From NCBI GenBank assembly GCA_002480525.1, contig DLCH01000063.1, positions 25,853-89,852 on the forward strand: a stretch of 64,000 nt of DNA, written 5' to 3'. Source of the stretch: Gammaproteobacteria bacterium UBA7803. GTDB taxonomy: Bacteria; Pseudomonadota; Gammaproteobacteria; Pseudomonadales; Azotimanducaceae. The notes under the pieces are model-generated. The model ran no database searches. It saw only the letters and a list, made by a program, of their open reading frames with translations, and was not told the DNA's origin. The translations under genes and the position numbers were made by a program. This document shows, in pieces, positions 47,612 through 56,059 of this stretch; position 1 is the first letter of the stretch, and every line of letters starts with the position of its first letter.

Positions 47612-48691
47612 ATGAAGGCGGCCGTATTCCAGGGCCCGAACAAGCCCATGACCATTGAAAACGTGGATCTCGATGCTCCACAGCGCAGAGAGATCCGGGT
47701 CCGCACCTGCTTTGCCGGCATCTGCCACAGTGATCTGCATTTCGTGGAGGGGATTTTTCCTTTCCGGGTGCCGGCGGTGCTTGGACACGAATCCGCGGGC
47801 ATCGTCGAGGAGGTGGGGGCCGACGTCGAGTACGTGAAGCCAGGCGATCATGTGATCACTTGCCTTTCGGTGTTCTGCGGACATTGCCATCACTGCCTTT
47901 CCGGCCATCCGAACCGGTGCGGCGGACGGGCCACGGCGCGCAAGTCCGGAGAAAGGCCGCGCCTGTCCATCAACGGCGAGCCGGTCGCGCAGTTCGCGCA
48001 CCTGTCGTCGTACGCCGAAGAGATGCTGGTGCACGAGAATGCGGTGGTGAAGATACGCGACGACATGCCGCTCGACCGGGCCGCGCTCATCGGTTGCGGA
48101 GTAACCACGGGTACGGGCGCTGCCTTGCGCACCGCCGCGGTCGAGGCGGGCTCTACGGTGGCCGTGATCGGCTGCGGCGGCGTGGGACTGAGCGCGATCA
48201 ACGGCGCGGCCATCGCCGGGGCGGGACGCATCATCGCCGTCGACCGGGTGCCGTCGAAGCTCGAGCTGGCACGGCAGTTCGGCGCCACCGACACGGTGAA
48301 CGCCAGCGAGGACGACCCGGTCGAGCGGGTCGTGGAGCTGACCGGCGGCGGCGTCGACTACGCCTTCGAGGCCATCGGCCTGAAGGCAACCTGCGAGCAA
48401 GCGTGGCGTATGCTGGCGACGGGCGGAACGGCCACGGTAATCGGCATGGTCCCCGCTGATCAAGCGATCGAGATCCGCGGCATGGATCTGCTGCAGGAGA
48501 AGAAGCTGCAGGGCTCCATGATGGGTTCCAACCGCTTCCGCATCGATATGCCGCGGTACGTCGATTTCTATCTTTCCGGAAAGCTGATGCTCGATCCGCT
48601 GATCTCGCGACGCATTCCGCTGGAGGAAATCAACGACGGCATGGAAGCCCTGAAAGCGGGTGAGGTCGCGCGGCAGGTCATCGCCTTCTGA
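47612..48691 (+). CDS. zinc-dependent alcohol dehydrogenase (MDR superfamily)
   Basis: The 359-residue enzyme has the catalytic zinc set Cys38 and His59-Glu60, the structural zinc cysteines 89, 92, 95 and 103 in CGHCHHCLSGHPNRC, and the NAD motif GCGGVGLSAIN near 180. It resembles class III-type alcohol dehydrogenases of the MDR family and likely oxidises an alcohol made by hydroxylation or ester hydrolysis in this pathway. ATG 47612 follows GGGGAGGG; the frame's 24 earlier codons are leader. The perfect palindrome of the window overlaps its promoter, making it a good candidate for a strictly controlled gene of the regulon. Confidence 0.88.
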   Translation: MKAAVFQGPNKPMTIENVDLDAPQRREIRVRTCFAGICHSDLHFVEGIFPFRVPAVLGHESAGIVEEVGADVEYVKPGDHVITCLSVFCGHCHHCLSGHPNRCGGRATARKSGERPRLSINGEPVAQFAHLSSYAEEMLVHENAVVKIRDDMPLDRAALIGCGVTTGTGAALRTAAVEAGSTVAVIGCGGVGLSAINGAAIAGAGRIIAVDRVPSKLELARQFGATDTVNASEDDPVERVVELTGGGVDYAFEAIGLKATCEQAWRMLATGGTATVIGMVPADQAIEIRGMDLLQEKKLQGSMMGSNRFRIDMPRYVDFYLSGKLMLDPLISRRIPLEEINDGMEALKAGEVARQVIAF

Positions 48692-48826
48692 TTCGTCACC
48701 CGACCTGAAGAATTCGGGTGGGGCACACCGACCCGGTGCCCATCGTGTGCCACCGGAAAAGCACGTTCATCGCCTGAAACGATCCTCACCGTCGGCCGGG
48801 AAGCCCTAAAGCCGACGGACGAACAT

Positions 48827-48845
48827 TGCAACGTATGATGTTGCA
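48827..48845. promoter_or_regulatory. inverted repeat upstream of the TetR-efflux operon
   Basis: TGCAAC (48827-48832) and GTTGCA (48840-48845) form a perfect 6-bp inverted repeat with a 7-base spacer just ahead of the tandem TetR sites. Role unknown. Confidence 0.3.
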
Positions 48846-48854
48846 CCGTAACAT

Positions 48855-48894
48855 GACCGGCCGTACGGTCAGTATTCCGACCGGCCGTACGGTC
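48855..48894. promoter_or_regulatory. tandem TetR-type operators
   Basis: GACCGGCCGTACGGTC occurs twice, at 48855-48870 and 48879-48894, 24 bases apart start to start, about two helical turns. Each carries the palindromic core CCGTACGG. They end 22 bases before the TetR start, so autoregulation of the regulator and efflux genes is likely. Confidence 0.7.
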
Positions 48895-48916
48895 AAGCAC
48901 GGTGGTAATAGAGACG

Positions 48917-49534
48917 ATGATGGCACAGCCGGACGGGGGTTCATCGGCTACCCTGATTCTTTCCAATGCTCTGAAGCTGTTCGCGGATCAGGGATACGCG
49001 GCGACGTCGATTCAGCAGATCGCCCAAGCATCCGGAGTGAGCAAGGCCGGGGTCTTTCATCATTATCGAACGAAGCGCGACTTGTATCTGGCAGCGCTCG
49101 ACTCGGCGCAGGAGGAATTCGCCGGAGAGCTCGAAGAGCTGCCGGTTGCCGTGGAGCCCGGCAGCAGATTGCGAATCCTGATGGGCGTGCACCTCGACTA
49201 CGTGCTGAGGAATCCGGATGTTGCACGGCTGGTGGTACGGGAGCTTTTGCGCGTCGACCTCGGCCGGGATGAGCGCGCTGCCCTCGGCCAGGCGCTCGGC
49301 AGAAACTATCAGCGAATCGCGCGTGCGCTGGAACCGTCGGGGCCATTCGCGGGAACACCGGTCGGCCGCACGCGGGATGCGGCGCTGCTGCTGCTGGCCG
49401 CCAATCTCGTGTATCTGCTGCTGGAAGAGTTCCTCGATGACTTGGAAGGCTCGCCGGGAAGGAACCGGGCAGAGTTCGTGCGGCGTATGAGTCGTGTCAT
49501 TTTCTCGGGCATCGACGAAGAGGGTGCAAGTTGA
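48917..49534 (+). CDS. TetR-family transcriptional regulator
   Basis: The 205-residue protein (ATG 48917; 48920 possible) has the N-terminal helix-turn-helix ALKLFADQGYAATSIQQIAQASGVSKAGVFHHY typical of TetR repressors and a variable ligand domain (residues about 70-200) for a lipophilic effector. It heads the operon with an RND adaptor and pump; the next gene starts within its stop codon (TTGA). Two tandem palindromes upstream are probable operators. It is the only transcription factor encoded in the window, and its operators differ from the shared palindrome, so it is not the obvious regulator of the rest. Confidence 0.9.
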   Translation: MMAQPDGGSSATLILSNALKLFADQGYAATSIQQIAQASGVSKAGVFHHYRTKRDLYLAALDSAQEEFAGELEELPVAVEPGSRLRILMGVHLDYVLRNPDVARLVVRELLRVDLGRDERAALGQALGRNYQRIARALEPSGPFAGTPVGRTRDAALLLLAANLVYLLLEEFLDDLEGSPGRNRAEFVRRMSRVIFSGIDEEGAS

Positions 49535-50619
49535 GGTTCCGTCTGGTTGCGGTATCGAGCGCCTGCATCGGCCTGATGGTGCTTTCCGGGTGCGGCGGTT
49601 CCTCGGCGGAGATGCCTGCGGCGCCGCCGGAGCTCACGGTCGCGGTGACCGCGGCCGTGGCCGAGACGAGGCCGGTTCGAGTAGTCCAACGGACGCTCGG
49701 CCGGCTGGAGGCCAAGGCGCTCCCCACCGTTGCCGCCGAAACCTCCGGCCGCGTGAAGCGGACGCTGGTCGAAGAAGGCGAATTCGTGAGTTCCGGCACG
49801 TTGTTTGCCGAGCTCGATGACGAGCGTCAGCAGCTCGCGCTCGCGTCGGCCGAGGCGACCATTCGACGCGTGGAGGCGCTGCTGGAGAACCAGCGTCGCG
49901 TCGTCTCGCGGCTGAGGCATCTGGCAGCCGAACAGAGTGTTTCCGAGAGCGTGCTCGAGGAGGCCGAGGCGCAGGAGCGGGCGCTGGCCGCACAACTGTC
50001 GGAGGCCGAGGCCGCCCGGAACGAGGCCTCCCGGGACCTTGCAAAGACCCGTGTGCTGAGTCCGGTCGACGGTGTGATCCAGCGCCGGCATGTCTCCGAA
50101 GGTGATTATGTCGCGGTAGGGGAGCCGATGTTCGAGATCGTGCAACAGGACCGTTTGCGGGCCTATCTGCCGTTTCCGGAAGTGATCGCTCGTGACATCC
50201 GCCCGGGAATGAAGGTCAACCTTCGCAGCGTTGCCGGGTCAGAGCAGACGGTTGAGAGCGCCGTCAAGGAGGTACGCCCGGTGATCGGCCGGTCGAGCCG
50301 CGCGGTGGAGGCGATCGTCGAGTTCGAGAACCCGGATGGCTGGCGGGCCGGGGGAACCGTCGTTGGCGAGGTGGTGGTCGAAGAGCGGCCGGCAAGCGTG
50401 GTCGTTCCGGAGGCCAGCGTGGTGCTGCGGCCGGAGGGTGCCGTCGTGTACCGCATAGAGTCCGGTCGCGCCGTCGAGGTGCCGGTGAAAACGGGCGTTG
50501 CCAAGGACGGCTGGGTGGAGATACGCGAGGGCCTCTCTGGCGGCGAAGCGGTCGCTGAGGATGGCGCCGGCTTTCTCACCGGAGGGGTCGCCGTAGAAGT
50601 CCGGAGCAGGGCGGCATGA
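49531..50619 (+). CDS. RND efflux periplasmic adaptor (membrane fusion protein), lipoprotein
   Basis: The 362-residue protein starts at TTG 49531 inside the TetR stop (AGGG six bases upstream). Residues 1-20 form a lipoprotein signal ending in VLSGC, so Cys21 is lipidated and the protein is anchored to the inner membrane. It has the lipoyl/hairpin halves typical of HlyD-type adaptors (AETSGRVKRTLVEEGEFVSSG near 69, a coiled-coil region 95-170 rich in Glu and Ala, and LSPVDGVIQRRHVSEGDYV near 177) and a C-terminal beta-barrel region. It links the pump to an outer-membrane channel, which is not in this window. Its stop overlaps the pump start by four bases. Confidence 0.9.
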   Translation: MRFRLVAVSSACIGLMVLSGCGGSSAEMPAAPPELTVAVTAAVAETRPVRVVQRTLGRLEAKALPTVAAETSGRVKRTLVEEGEFVSSGTLFAELDDERQQLALASAEATIRRVEALLENQRRVVSRLRHLAAEQSVSESVLEEAEAQERALAAQLSEAEAARNEASRDLAKTRVLSPVDGVIQRRHVSEGDYVAVGEPMFEIVQQDRLRAYLPFPEVIARDIRPGMKVNLRSVAGSEQTVESAVKEVRPVIGRSSRAVEAIVEFENPDGWRAGGTVVGEVVVEERPASVVVPEASVVLRPEGAVVYRIESGRAVEVPVKTGVAKDGWVEIREGLSGGEAVAEDGAGFLTGGVAVEVRSRAA

Positions 50620-53600
50620 CCCTTCCCCGGACCTCGATTCACCGGTTCGTGCTGGCCTTCATGGTGAACGCCCTGATCGTCCTGTTCGGGATCATCGCCT
50701 ATGGCCGCATCGGGGTCGACCGGTTTCCGCAGATCGACTTTCCGATGGTCTCCGTGACCACCGCGTTGCCGGGTGCGAATCCGGACGTCGTCGACGCGAG
50801 TGTCACGAACCTGATCGAAACCACGGTCAACAGCGTGCCGGGCATCGACTACATCAGCTCGAGCTCATCGCCCGGCATATCGAACGTGGCGATACAGTTC
50901 ACCCTGGAAAAGGACATCGATGTCGCGTTCAACGAAGTCCAGGCGAAGGTCAATCAGGTGTTGCGCGACCTGCCGGAGGACGCGGAACCGCCGGTGGTCG
51001 CCAAGGTCGAGGTCGGAGCCGCACCGGTCATGTGGCTCGCGCTCACCGGGGACCGCACCGTTCAACAGCTCAATCAATACGCACGCAACGTCGTCAAGAA
51101 GCGTCTGGAGACCATCGACGGCGTCGGCGAAGTGCGGCTGGGCGGCCGCCGGGAGCGTACGATCCGCATCGATCTGGATCTGGATCGCATGACGGCGCTG
51201 GGCGTGACGGCCCAGGACCTCAGGAACGCATTCGCCCGGGAGCACATCCAGGCGCCCGGGGGGTTTCTGGTCAGCGAGCAGGAGGAGCATCTGATCGAGC
51301 TCGATCTGGAGTTCCACAGTCCTTCAGCGCTCGAGGGCATGATCGTGCGCTATCGGGACGGCGCGCCGGTGCGTATCGCGGACATCGCCGAAGTCGAGGA
51401 CGGTCTCGCCGATTTCCGGCAGGTAGCGCGATTCAATGGCACCCCCACCGTCGGGTTGGGTATCGTCAAGATCAGCAACGCCAACACCGTTTCGGTCATC
51501 GAGGCGGTCGAGCGGCGTCTGGAGGAACAGATACGGCCGCAGCTTCCACCGGGACTGGAAATTTCGGTGGCCGTGAGTGATGCCGAGGTGATTCGTCGCA
51601 TCGTCGCGGCCCTGGAAGATCATCTGATCGAAGGCACGCTCTTCGCCGCGCTGATCGTGTGGCTGTTCCTGCGCAGCTTTCGCTCCACGCTGATCATCGC
51701 GACTGCGATTCCGGTCTCGCTGCTCGGCACCGTCGCGGCGATCTACTTCTTTGGCTACACGTTCAATCAGATGACGCTGCTGGGGCTGCTCCTGCTGATC
51801 GGCGTGGTGGTGGACGATGCCATCGTGGTGCTCGAGAACATCTTCCGTCACCGGGAGGAGATCGATCCCGACCCGGTGACTGCGGCCGAGGAAGGGGCCG
51901 ACCAGGTGGTATTTGCCGTCGTGGCGTCCACATTTACCCTCGTTTCGATCTTCGCGCCCGTCATCTTCATTCAGGGAATCGTCGGGCGCTTCTTTCAATC
52001 GTTTGCCGTCGTGGTGTCAGTGGGCGTCCTGATCTCGCTGTTCGTCTCGGTGACGCTGACGCCGATGCTCTGCTCCCGGTACCTGCACGTCCAGGCGCGG
52101 CATGGGCGGCTCTATCGGGCGCTCGACGGTTTTCTGCGCGGTATGGATCGGCTCTACGACAGGCTGCTGAACCGGGCCCTCGGGGCGCGGTGGGTCGTGG
52201 TCGCGCTGACAGTGACGGTGGTTGGCCTGAGCAGTCTGCTGTTCGGGCTGATCGACAAGGAGTTCATGCCGAAACGGGACGAGGGCAGGTTTCTCGTCAG
52301 CTTCCGAGCACCGCTCGGCAGTAGCATCGAAACGAACGACCGCTATCTGCGCCAGCTGGAAGAAGTGCTGGCTAGCCATCACGACGTGGACACCTACTTT
52401 ACCGCCATCGGCAGTGACGGCACGGGTCAGGTGAACCGCGGGGTCGCTTACGTGACCTTGAAGTCCGACCGGGAAAAACACCAGGCGGAGCTGACCCGGG
52501 AGCTGCAGGCCGAGCTCGGCCGGGTCCCCGGTATGCGGGCGTTCATTGCGGAGCCTTCTCCGGTGGGCGGCCAGCGAGGCGAACCGCTGCAGTTCGCGCT
52601 GACCGGCCCGCAGCTCGGACGCGTGGCGGAGCTGGCGGCGGAGCTCGATGCGCGATTGCGGAACCTCCCCGAGATGGGCTCGGTGGACATGGATCTGCAA
52701 CTGGATCTGCCGCAGCTGCAGATCGAACTCGACCGCGAACGGGCGGCGGACCTCGGCGTAACCGCGGCGGACGTGGCGCTTGCGGTAAATCTGCTGGCGG
52801 GAGGAGTGGACATTGCCAAGTACAACGATGATCCTGGGGACGGCGAGCGCTACGACGTGCGGGCGAAGGCTGCGGCGGGACAGCTGCGCGTGTCCGACGA
52901 TTTGACGCGTATCATGCTGCGTACCCGGGACGGGGAGCTGGTCCGGCTGGATTCCGTCGCGGATGTCCGCACGACGATCGGGCCCGCGGTCATCAACCGG
53001 ATGGATTTGCGATACGCGGCGAACTTCTACGTCACACCGGAAGCGCCTCTGGGCGAAGCGTTGAGCGAAGTCTACGCGCAAGCCGAGCAGTTGCTCCCGC
53101 TGGGCTACGAAATCAAGCTGCAGGCCCAGGCGCGGGAATTCACCAAGACCACCGAATACATGGGCTTTGCATTCGGGCTGGCAATCGTTCTCGTGTACAT
53201 GGTGCTGGCGAGCCAGTTCAACTCGCTGCTTCAACCGCTCGTCGTCATGCTGGCTCAGCCGCTGGCCGTGATCGGCGGTCTGATCGCGTTGTGGCTGATG
53301 AGCATGAGCCTGAATATCTATTCGATGATTGGCATGGTGCTGCTGGTCGGTCTCGTGGCGAAAAACTCCATTCTGCTGGTGGATCTGACCAACCAGATGC
53401 GTGGCCAGGGTCACGGCGTCGACCAGGCACTGCGGGCCGCCTGCCCGGTGCGGCTGCGTCCGGTGCTGATGACATCGCTGACGGTGATTCTGGCGCTCAC
53501 CCCCGCTGCAATCGGCGTCGGGCCGGGATCCGACACCAATGCACCGCTGGCCGTGGCGGTGATCGGCGGTATGATCAGCTCCACATTGCTGACGCTGGTC

Positions 53601-53678
53601 GTCGTGCCCGCGGTCTACTCGCTGGTAGAAAACCGCCGGCGCGTCACCCCTCTGGCGGACCCCTCAACGGTGGCTTGA
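50616..53678 (+). CDS. RND-family efflux transporter (AcrB/HAE1-like)
   Basis: The 1020-residue inner-membrane pump has the usual twelve-helix, two-porter-domain layout. Visible marks: first membrane segment near residues 11-30 then the periplasmic FPMVSVTTALPGANPDVVDASVT; the TM4 proton-relay pair Asp-Asp in LIGVVVDDAIVVLENIFRHRE near 395; and the TM10 lysine in GLVAKNSILLVDLTNQM near 910. It would expel toxic lipophilic substrates or intermediates using proton motive force. It forms the third gene of the TetR-MFP-RND operon, with no outer-membrane factor. Length is typical of AcrB-type (about 1030). Confidence 0.94.
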   Translation: MTLPRTSIHRFVLAFMVNALIVLFGIIAYGRIGVDRFPQIDFPMVSVTTALPGANPDVVDASVTNLIETTVNSVPGIDYISSSSSPGISNVAIQFTLEKDIDVAFNEVQAKVNQVLRDLPEDAEPPVVAKVEVGAAPVMWLALTGDRTVQQLNQYARNVVKKRLETIDGVGEVRLGGRRERTIRIDLDLDRMTALGVTAQDLRNAFAREHIQAPGGFLVSEQEEHLIELDLEFHSPSALEGMIVRYRDGAPVRIADIAEVEDGLADFRQVARFNGTPTVGLGIVKISNANTVSVIEAVERRLEEQIRPQLPPGLEISVAVSDAEVIRRIVAALEDHLIEGTLFAALIVWLFLRSFRSTLIIATAIPVSLLGTVAAIYFFGYTFNQMTLLGLLLLIGVVVDDAIVVLENIFRHREEIDPDPVTAAEEGADQVVFAVVASTFTLVSIFAPVIFIQGIVGRFFQSFAVVVSVGVLISLFVSVTLTPMLCSRYLHVQARHGRLYRALDGFLRGMDRLYDRLLNRALGARWVVVALTVTVVGLSSLLFGLIDKEFMPKRDEGRFLVSFRAPLGSSIETNDRYLRQLEEVLASHHDVDTYFTAIGSDGTGQVNRGVAYVTLKSDREKHQAELTRELQAELGRVPGMRAFIAEPSPVGGQRGEPLQFALTGPQLGRVAELAAELDARLRNLPEMGSVDMDLQLDLPQLQIELDRERAADLGVTAADVALAVNLLAGGVDIAKYNDDPGDGERYDVRAKAAAGQLRVSDDLTRIMLRTRDGELVRLDSVADVRTTIGPAVINRMDLRYAANFYVTPEAPLGEALSEVYAQAEQLLPLGYEIKLQAQAREFTKTTEYMGFAFGLAIVLVYMVLASQFNSLLQPLVVMLAQPLAVIGGLIALWLMSMSLNIYSMIGMVLLVGLVAKNSILLVDLTNQMRGQGHGVDQALRAACPVRLRPVLMTSLTVILALTPAAIGVGPGSDTNAPLAVAVIGGMISSTLLTLVVVPAVYSLVENRRRVTPLADPSTVA

Positions 53679-53752
53679 GTTCGTTTGCGCGCCGCACCCG
53701 TTGCCGGAAGCGCTGGAACGGCGGCATCCCCAGGCGCCGGGGCTGTGATTCC

Positions 53753-54913
53753 TCACCCGCGCTGCAGGATATGGATGACGCACACCGACCCGGCGCCCAT
53801 CATGTGCACCAGCGCGTTTCTCGCATCGTGCACTTGAAACGGTCCCTGCTCGCCCCGTAGCTGCCGTGTCGCGTCCCAGACCTGAGCGAGCCCTGTGGGC
53901 CCGCCCGGATGGCCGCGGGCGGTCAGGCCGCCGTCGGTGGAGAACGGGATGCGTCCACCGATCGCCGTGTCGCCATCGTGGACGAGACGGTCGCCTTCAC
54001 CGGGGGCGCAGATGCCGAGCAGCTCGTAGTACATCAGCTCCTCGATGGGGAAAGCGTCGTGAACGTGCACGAGGCTAAGGTCTTCCGGCCCCAATCCGGC
54101 CTCCTCGTACGCGAGCTGCGCCGTACGTTCGGTGGAGCTCGCAGGGCCCACCACGGCGCCGAGAAACACGTGGCCCTCCGAGTAAACCTCCGACTGGAGC
54201 TGGGAGGCGACCACCTTGACCAGGGGACGGCCACCGGCCAGCCGTTCCGCCCACTCTCGGGTGGCGACGATGGCGCAGGCGGCGCCGGCGCCGCTGGCGC
54301 ACGCCATCATCGCCGTGTGCGGGTAGGCGACCATGGGCGCCGCCAGGACCTCTTCCACGGTGATCTCGTGGTCGGCACGGCGCTGCGCCATGGGATTATG
54401 GCGGGCATGGTTCCAGTTCTTGGCGGCGATGGCCGCGAAGGTCTCCACGGTGGTGCCCGCCTCGTGCATGCGACGGACCGCCCACATGGCGAAGAAGCCT
54501 GCGGGCAGCAGGATGCTCTCGAACCCCGGCACCGCCTTGTTCCGCCCCGGCGGCGGCTTGCGCCGGGGCATGCCACTGCGGGCCATGTCGTCGAACCCCA
54601 TGGCCATCGCCACGTCGGCCGCGCCGCCGGAGACGGCCCAGACGGCCTCGCGAAACGCCGACGAGCCAGTGGCCGAGGCATTTTCTACGTGGACCACGGG
54701 AAGGCCGGTCATGCCCAGGTCCTTCGCGTAGCCGACACCTTCCATCATCCCGCCGCCGATGTAGCCGTTGTACAAGCAGCCGATGTCGCGGAACTTCAGG
54801 CCCGCGTCTTCGAGGGCGTCAACGCCCGCAGTGAAGTACATGTCTCGCAGTGGCACGTAGCCCTTGGTGAAGAGGTGCATGCCGACTCCGATGACGTAGA
54901 CCTCCCGGTTCAC
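53753..54913 (-). CDS. thiolase-like (SCP-2/Ltp type) protein, second pair
   Basis: The 386-residue thiolase-fold protein has VHVENASATGSSAFREAVWAV near residue 75, where true thiolases have a cysteine in NAC-SG; here Ser occupies that site, so Claisen cleavage in the usual way is unlikely. The C-terminal TARGHPGGPTGLAQ keeps the conserved histidine. It overlaps the upstream DUF35 gene by four bases, so the two should form an Ltp2/ChsH2-like complex that cleaves a beta-hydroxyacyl-CoA by retro-aldol reaction, inferred from family knowledge. It is not a close copy of the protein at 9249-10412. Confidence 0.8.
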   Translation of the reverse strand: MNREVYVIGVGMHLFTKGYVPLRDMYFTAGVDALEDAGLKFRDIGCLYNGYIGGGMMEGVGYAKDLGMTGLPVVHVENASATGSSAFREAVWAVSGGAADVAMAMGFDDMARSGMPRRKPPPGRNKAVPGFESILLPAGFFAMWAVRRMHEAGTTVETFAAIAAKNWNHARHNPMAQRRADHEITVEEVLAAPMVAYPHTAMMACASGAGAACAIVATREWAERLAGGRPLVKVVASQLQSEVYSEGHVFLGAVVGPASSTERTAQLAYEEAGLGPEDLSLVHVHDAFPIEELMYYELLGICAPGEGDRLVHDGDTAIGGRIPFSTDGGLTARGHPGGPTGLAQVWDATRQLRGEQGPFQVHDARNALVHMMGAGSVCVIHILQRG

Positions 54914-55341
54914 GGCGTGCTCCCTGGGCTCGGCCTACTCTTGGGAACGAACTTGAAGCCGCAATATTCCGTGCCGTCTTCATCGGTGGCGACAACGTCG
55001 GCCTCCAGCCGCATCGGCATACCGATCTCAAGGTCCTCCGGCCTGCCGTCGATCCGAGTCTGCACGCGTACGCCTTCCGGCAGGTCGATCTGCCCCACCG
55101 CATACCCGCCGCCGGGGTCGATATCCATGCTGCCCATCCTCGGCATGTGAATGAACGACCAGGCATGCAACGTGCCTTCCCGCGACAGTTCGACGGTCTG
55201 GACGGACTCCTCGGTGATGGGGCAACGCTTGCGGGTGGGAAAAAAGGTAACGTCCGCGACCGGGCTGTAGGATCCGAGCAGGCGTATGCCGTCTTCCGAG
55301 AACACCAGGTAGCCGTCTTCGAGCGGGACACGGTTTGGCAT
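54910..55341 (-). CDS. DUF35/OB-fold-type partner protein, second pair
   Basis: The 143-residue protein is an OB-fold, acyl-CoA-associated protein without the clear CxxC zinc ribbon seen in the copy at 8843. Instead its N-terminus reads EDGYLVFSEDGIRLLGSYSP and the rest (FFPTRKRCPITEE, GTLHAWSFIHMPRMG, GGGYAVGQIDLPEGVRVQTRID) follows the DUF35 order with one cysteine left. I set ATG 55341; the 52 upstream codons belong to the promoter region that holds site 10. It overlaps the thiolase-like gene by four bases, making the pair a single unit. Loss of the zinc site suggests divergence of function. Confidence 0.7.
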   Translation of the reverse strand: MPNRVPLEDGYLVFSEDGIRLLGSYSPVADVTFFPTRKRCPITEESVQTVELSREGTLHAWSFIHMPRMGSMDIDPGGGYAVGQIDLPEGVRVQTRIDGRPEDLEIGMPMRLEADVVATDEDGTEYCGFKFVPKSRPSPGSTP

Positions 55342-55355
55342 CGATAGGCGGTTGT

Positions 55356-55371
55356 TGTTCGTATGCTTACA
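55356..55371. promoter_or_regulatory. 16-bp palindrome, candidate shared operator (site 10)
   Basis: TGTTCGTATGCTTACA matches 11 of 14 arm positions of the best copy, just upstream of the DUF35 gene. Confidence 0.5.
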
Positions 55372-55468
55372 GAAACTAACAGGTCCGCAGATGCCAGTCA
55401 CCCCTTTTTCATCACCTCCTTCATCCCCCAAAGGGGCTGCCCTGCAAGGTGGGAAGTTGTTGTCATTC

Positions 55469-55484
55469 CGTAAGTGTGCGTACA
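55469..55484. promoter_or_regulatory. 16-bp palindrome, candidate shared operator (site 11)
   Basis: CGTAAGTGTGCGTACA matches 11 of 14 arm positions of the best copy and lies 57 bp upstream of the CMD gene, in the same divergent region as site 10. Confidence 0.5.
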
Positions 55485-55540
55485 TCATGGCATTCAACGA
55501 TGGGGACAGATGACGATTGGGAGTTCCTTAGGAGAACGTG

Positions 55541-55897
55541 ATGACAGAGGAAGAGAAGACCAAGCTGGCGCGGGCCATCACCGAGCAGCTGCCGGCGCCG
55601 GAGGAGATCCGCGACGACTGGGGCCGCTTCATCATCGAGACGGTGCTGCCGGAAGGCGTCTGGTCACGGCCGGGGCTGGCGACGCGCGAGCGGAGTCTGA
55701 TCACCATTGCTGCGCTGTGTGCATTGCACCGGCCGAACGAGCTGAAGCTGCACATCGGCCGGGGCTTGGACAACGGGCTCAGCCGGGCGGAGGTCTCGGA
55801 GGTGATCATGCACATGGCCATCTACGGCGGCTTCCCTGTCGCCGTGGAAGGCATGCGCATTGCCCGCGAGGTGTTCGACGAACGCGATGACGACTGA
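55541..55897 (+). CDS. small carboxymuconolactone decarboxylase-family protein
   Basis: The 118-residue protein begins TEEEKTKLARAITEQLPAPEE and has the CMD core RERSLITIAALCALHRPNELKLHIGRGLDNGLSRAEV (residues about 49-85) found in 4-carboxymuconolactone decarboxylases. ATG 55541 follows AGGAGA; the preceding GTG is less likely. It is a single gene transcribed away from the thiolase-like pair, with two palindromes between. It is unlike the larger CMD protein at 17053. A role in decarboxylation or ring rearrangement of a small lactone intermediate is plausible, not shown. Confidence 0.8.
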   Translation: MTEEEKTKLARAITEQLPAPEEIRDDWGRFIIETVLPEGVWSRPGLATRERSLITIAALCALHRPNELKLHIGRGLDNGLSRAEVSEVIMHMAIYGGFPVAVEGMRIAREVFDERDDD

Positions 55898-55948
55898 GCG
55901 CGTGCGTGGCGGACAGGGGGCGGCCGGCAGCAGCGCTGCCTCCTCGCG

Positions 55949-56008
55949 ATGACCGGCAACGAGTCGATCCGGGCGGCCACCGTGGTACTGCTGCGTGAGG
56001 CCCGGTGA
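55949..56008 (+). pseudogene. possible truncated NUDIX-type N-terminus
   Basis: A 19-codon open frame encodes MTGNESIRAATVVLLREAR then a stop. IRAATVVLLR resembles the opening of NUDIX or related hydrolases (IRPAATVVLLRD). Nothing downstream continues the fold before the BVMO gene. The remaining 160 bases here show nothing else I can support. Confidence 0.25.
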
Positions 56009-56059
56009 TGTCGACAGGCGGCTTCCCTGCGAGTATACGATCGAGGCCCCGGGCTAGCT

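Noticed and set aside
55366..55540. Possible small RNA or riboswitch in the 200-bp divergent gap
   Set aside because: No conserved stem pattern is visible; the gap is explained by two palindromes and the promoters of the flanking genes.
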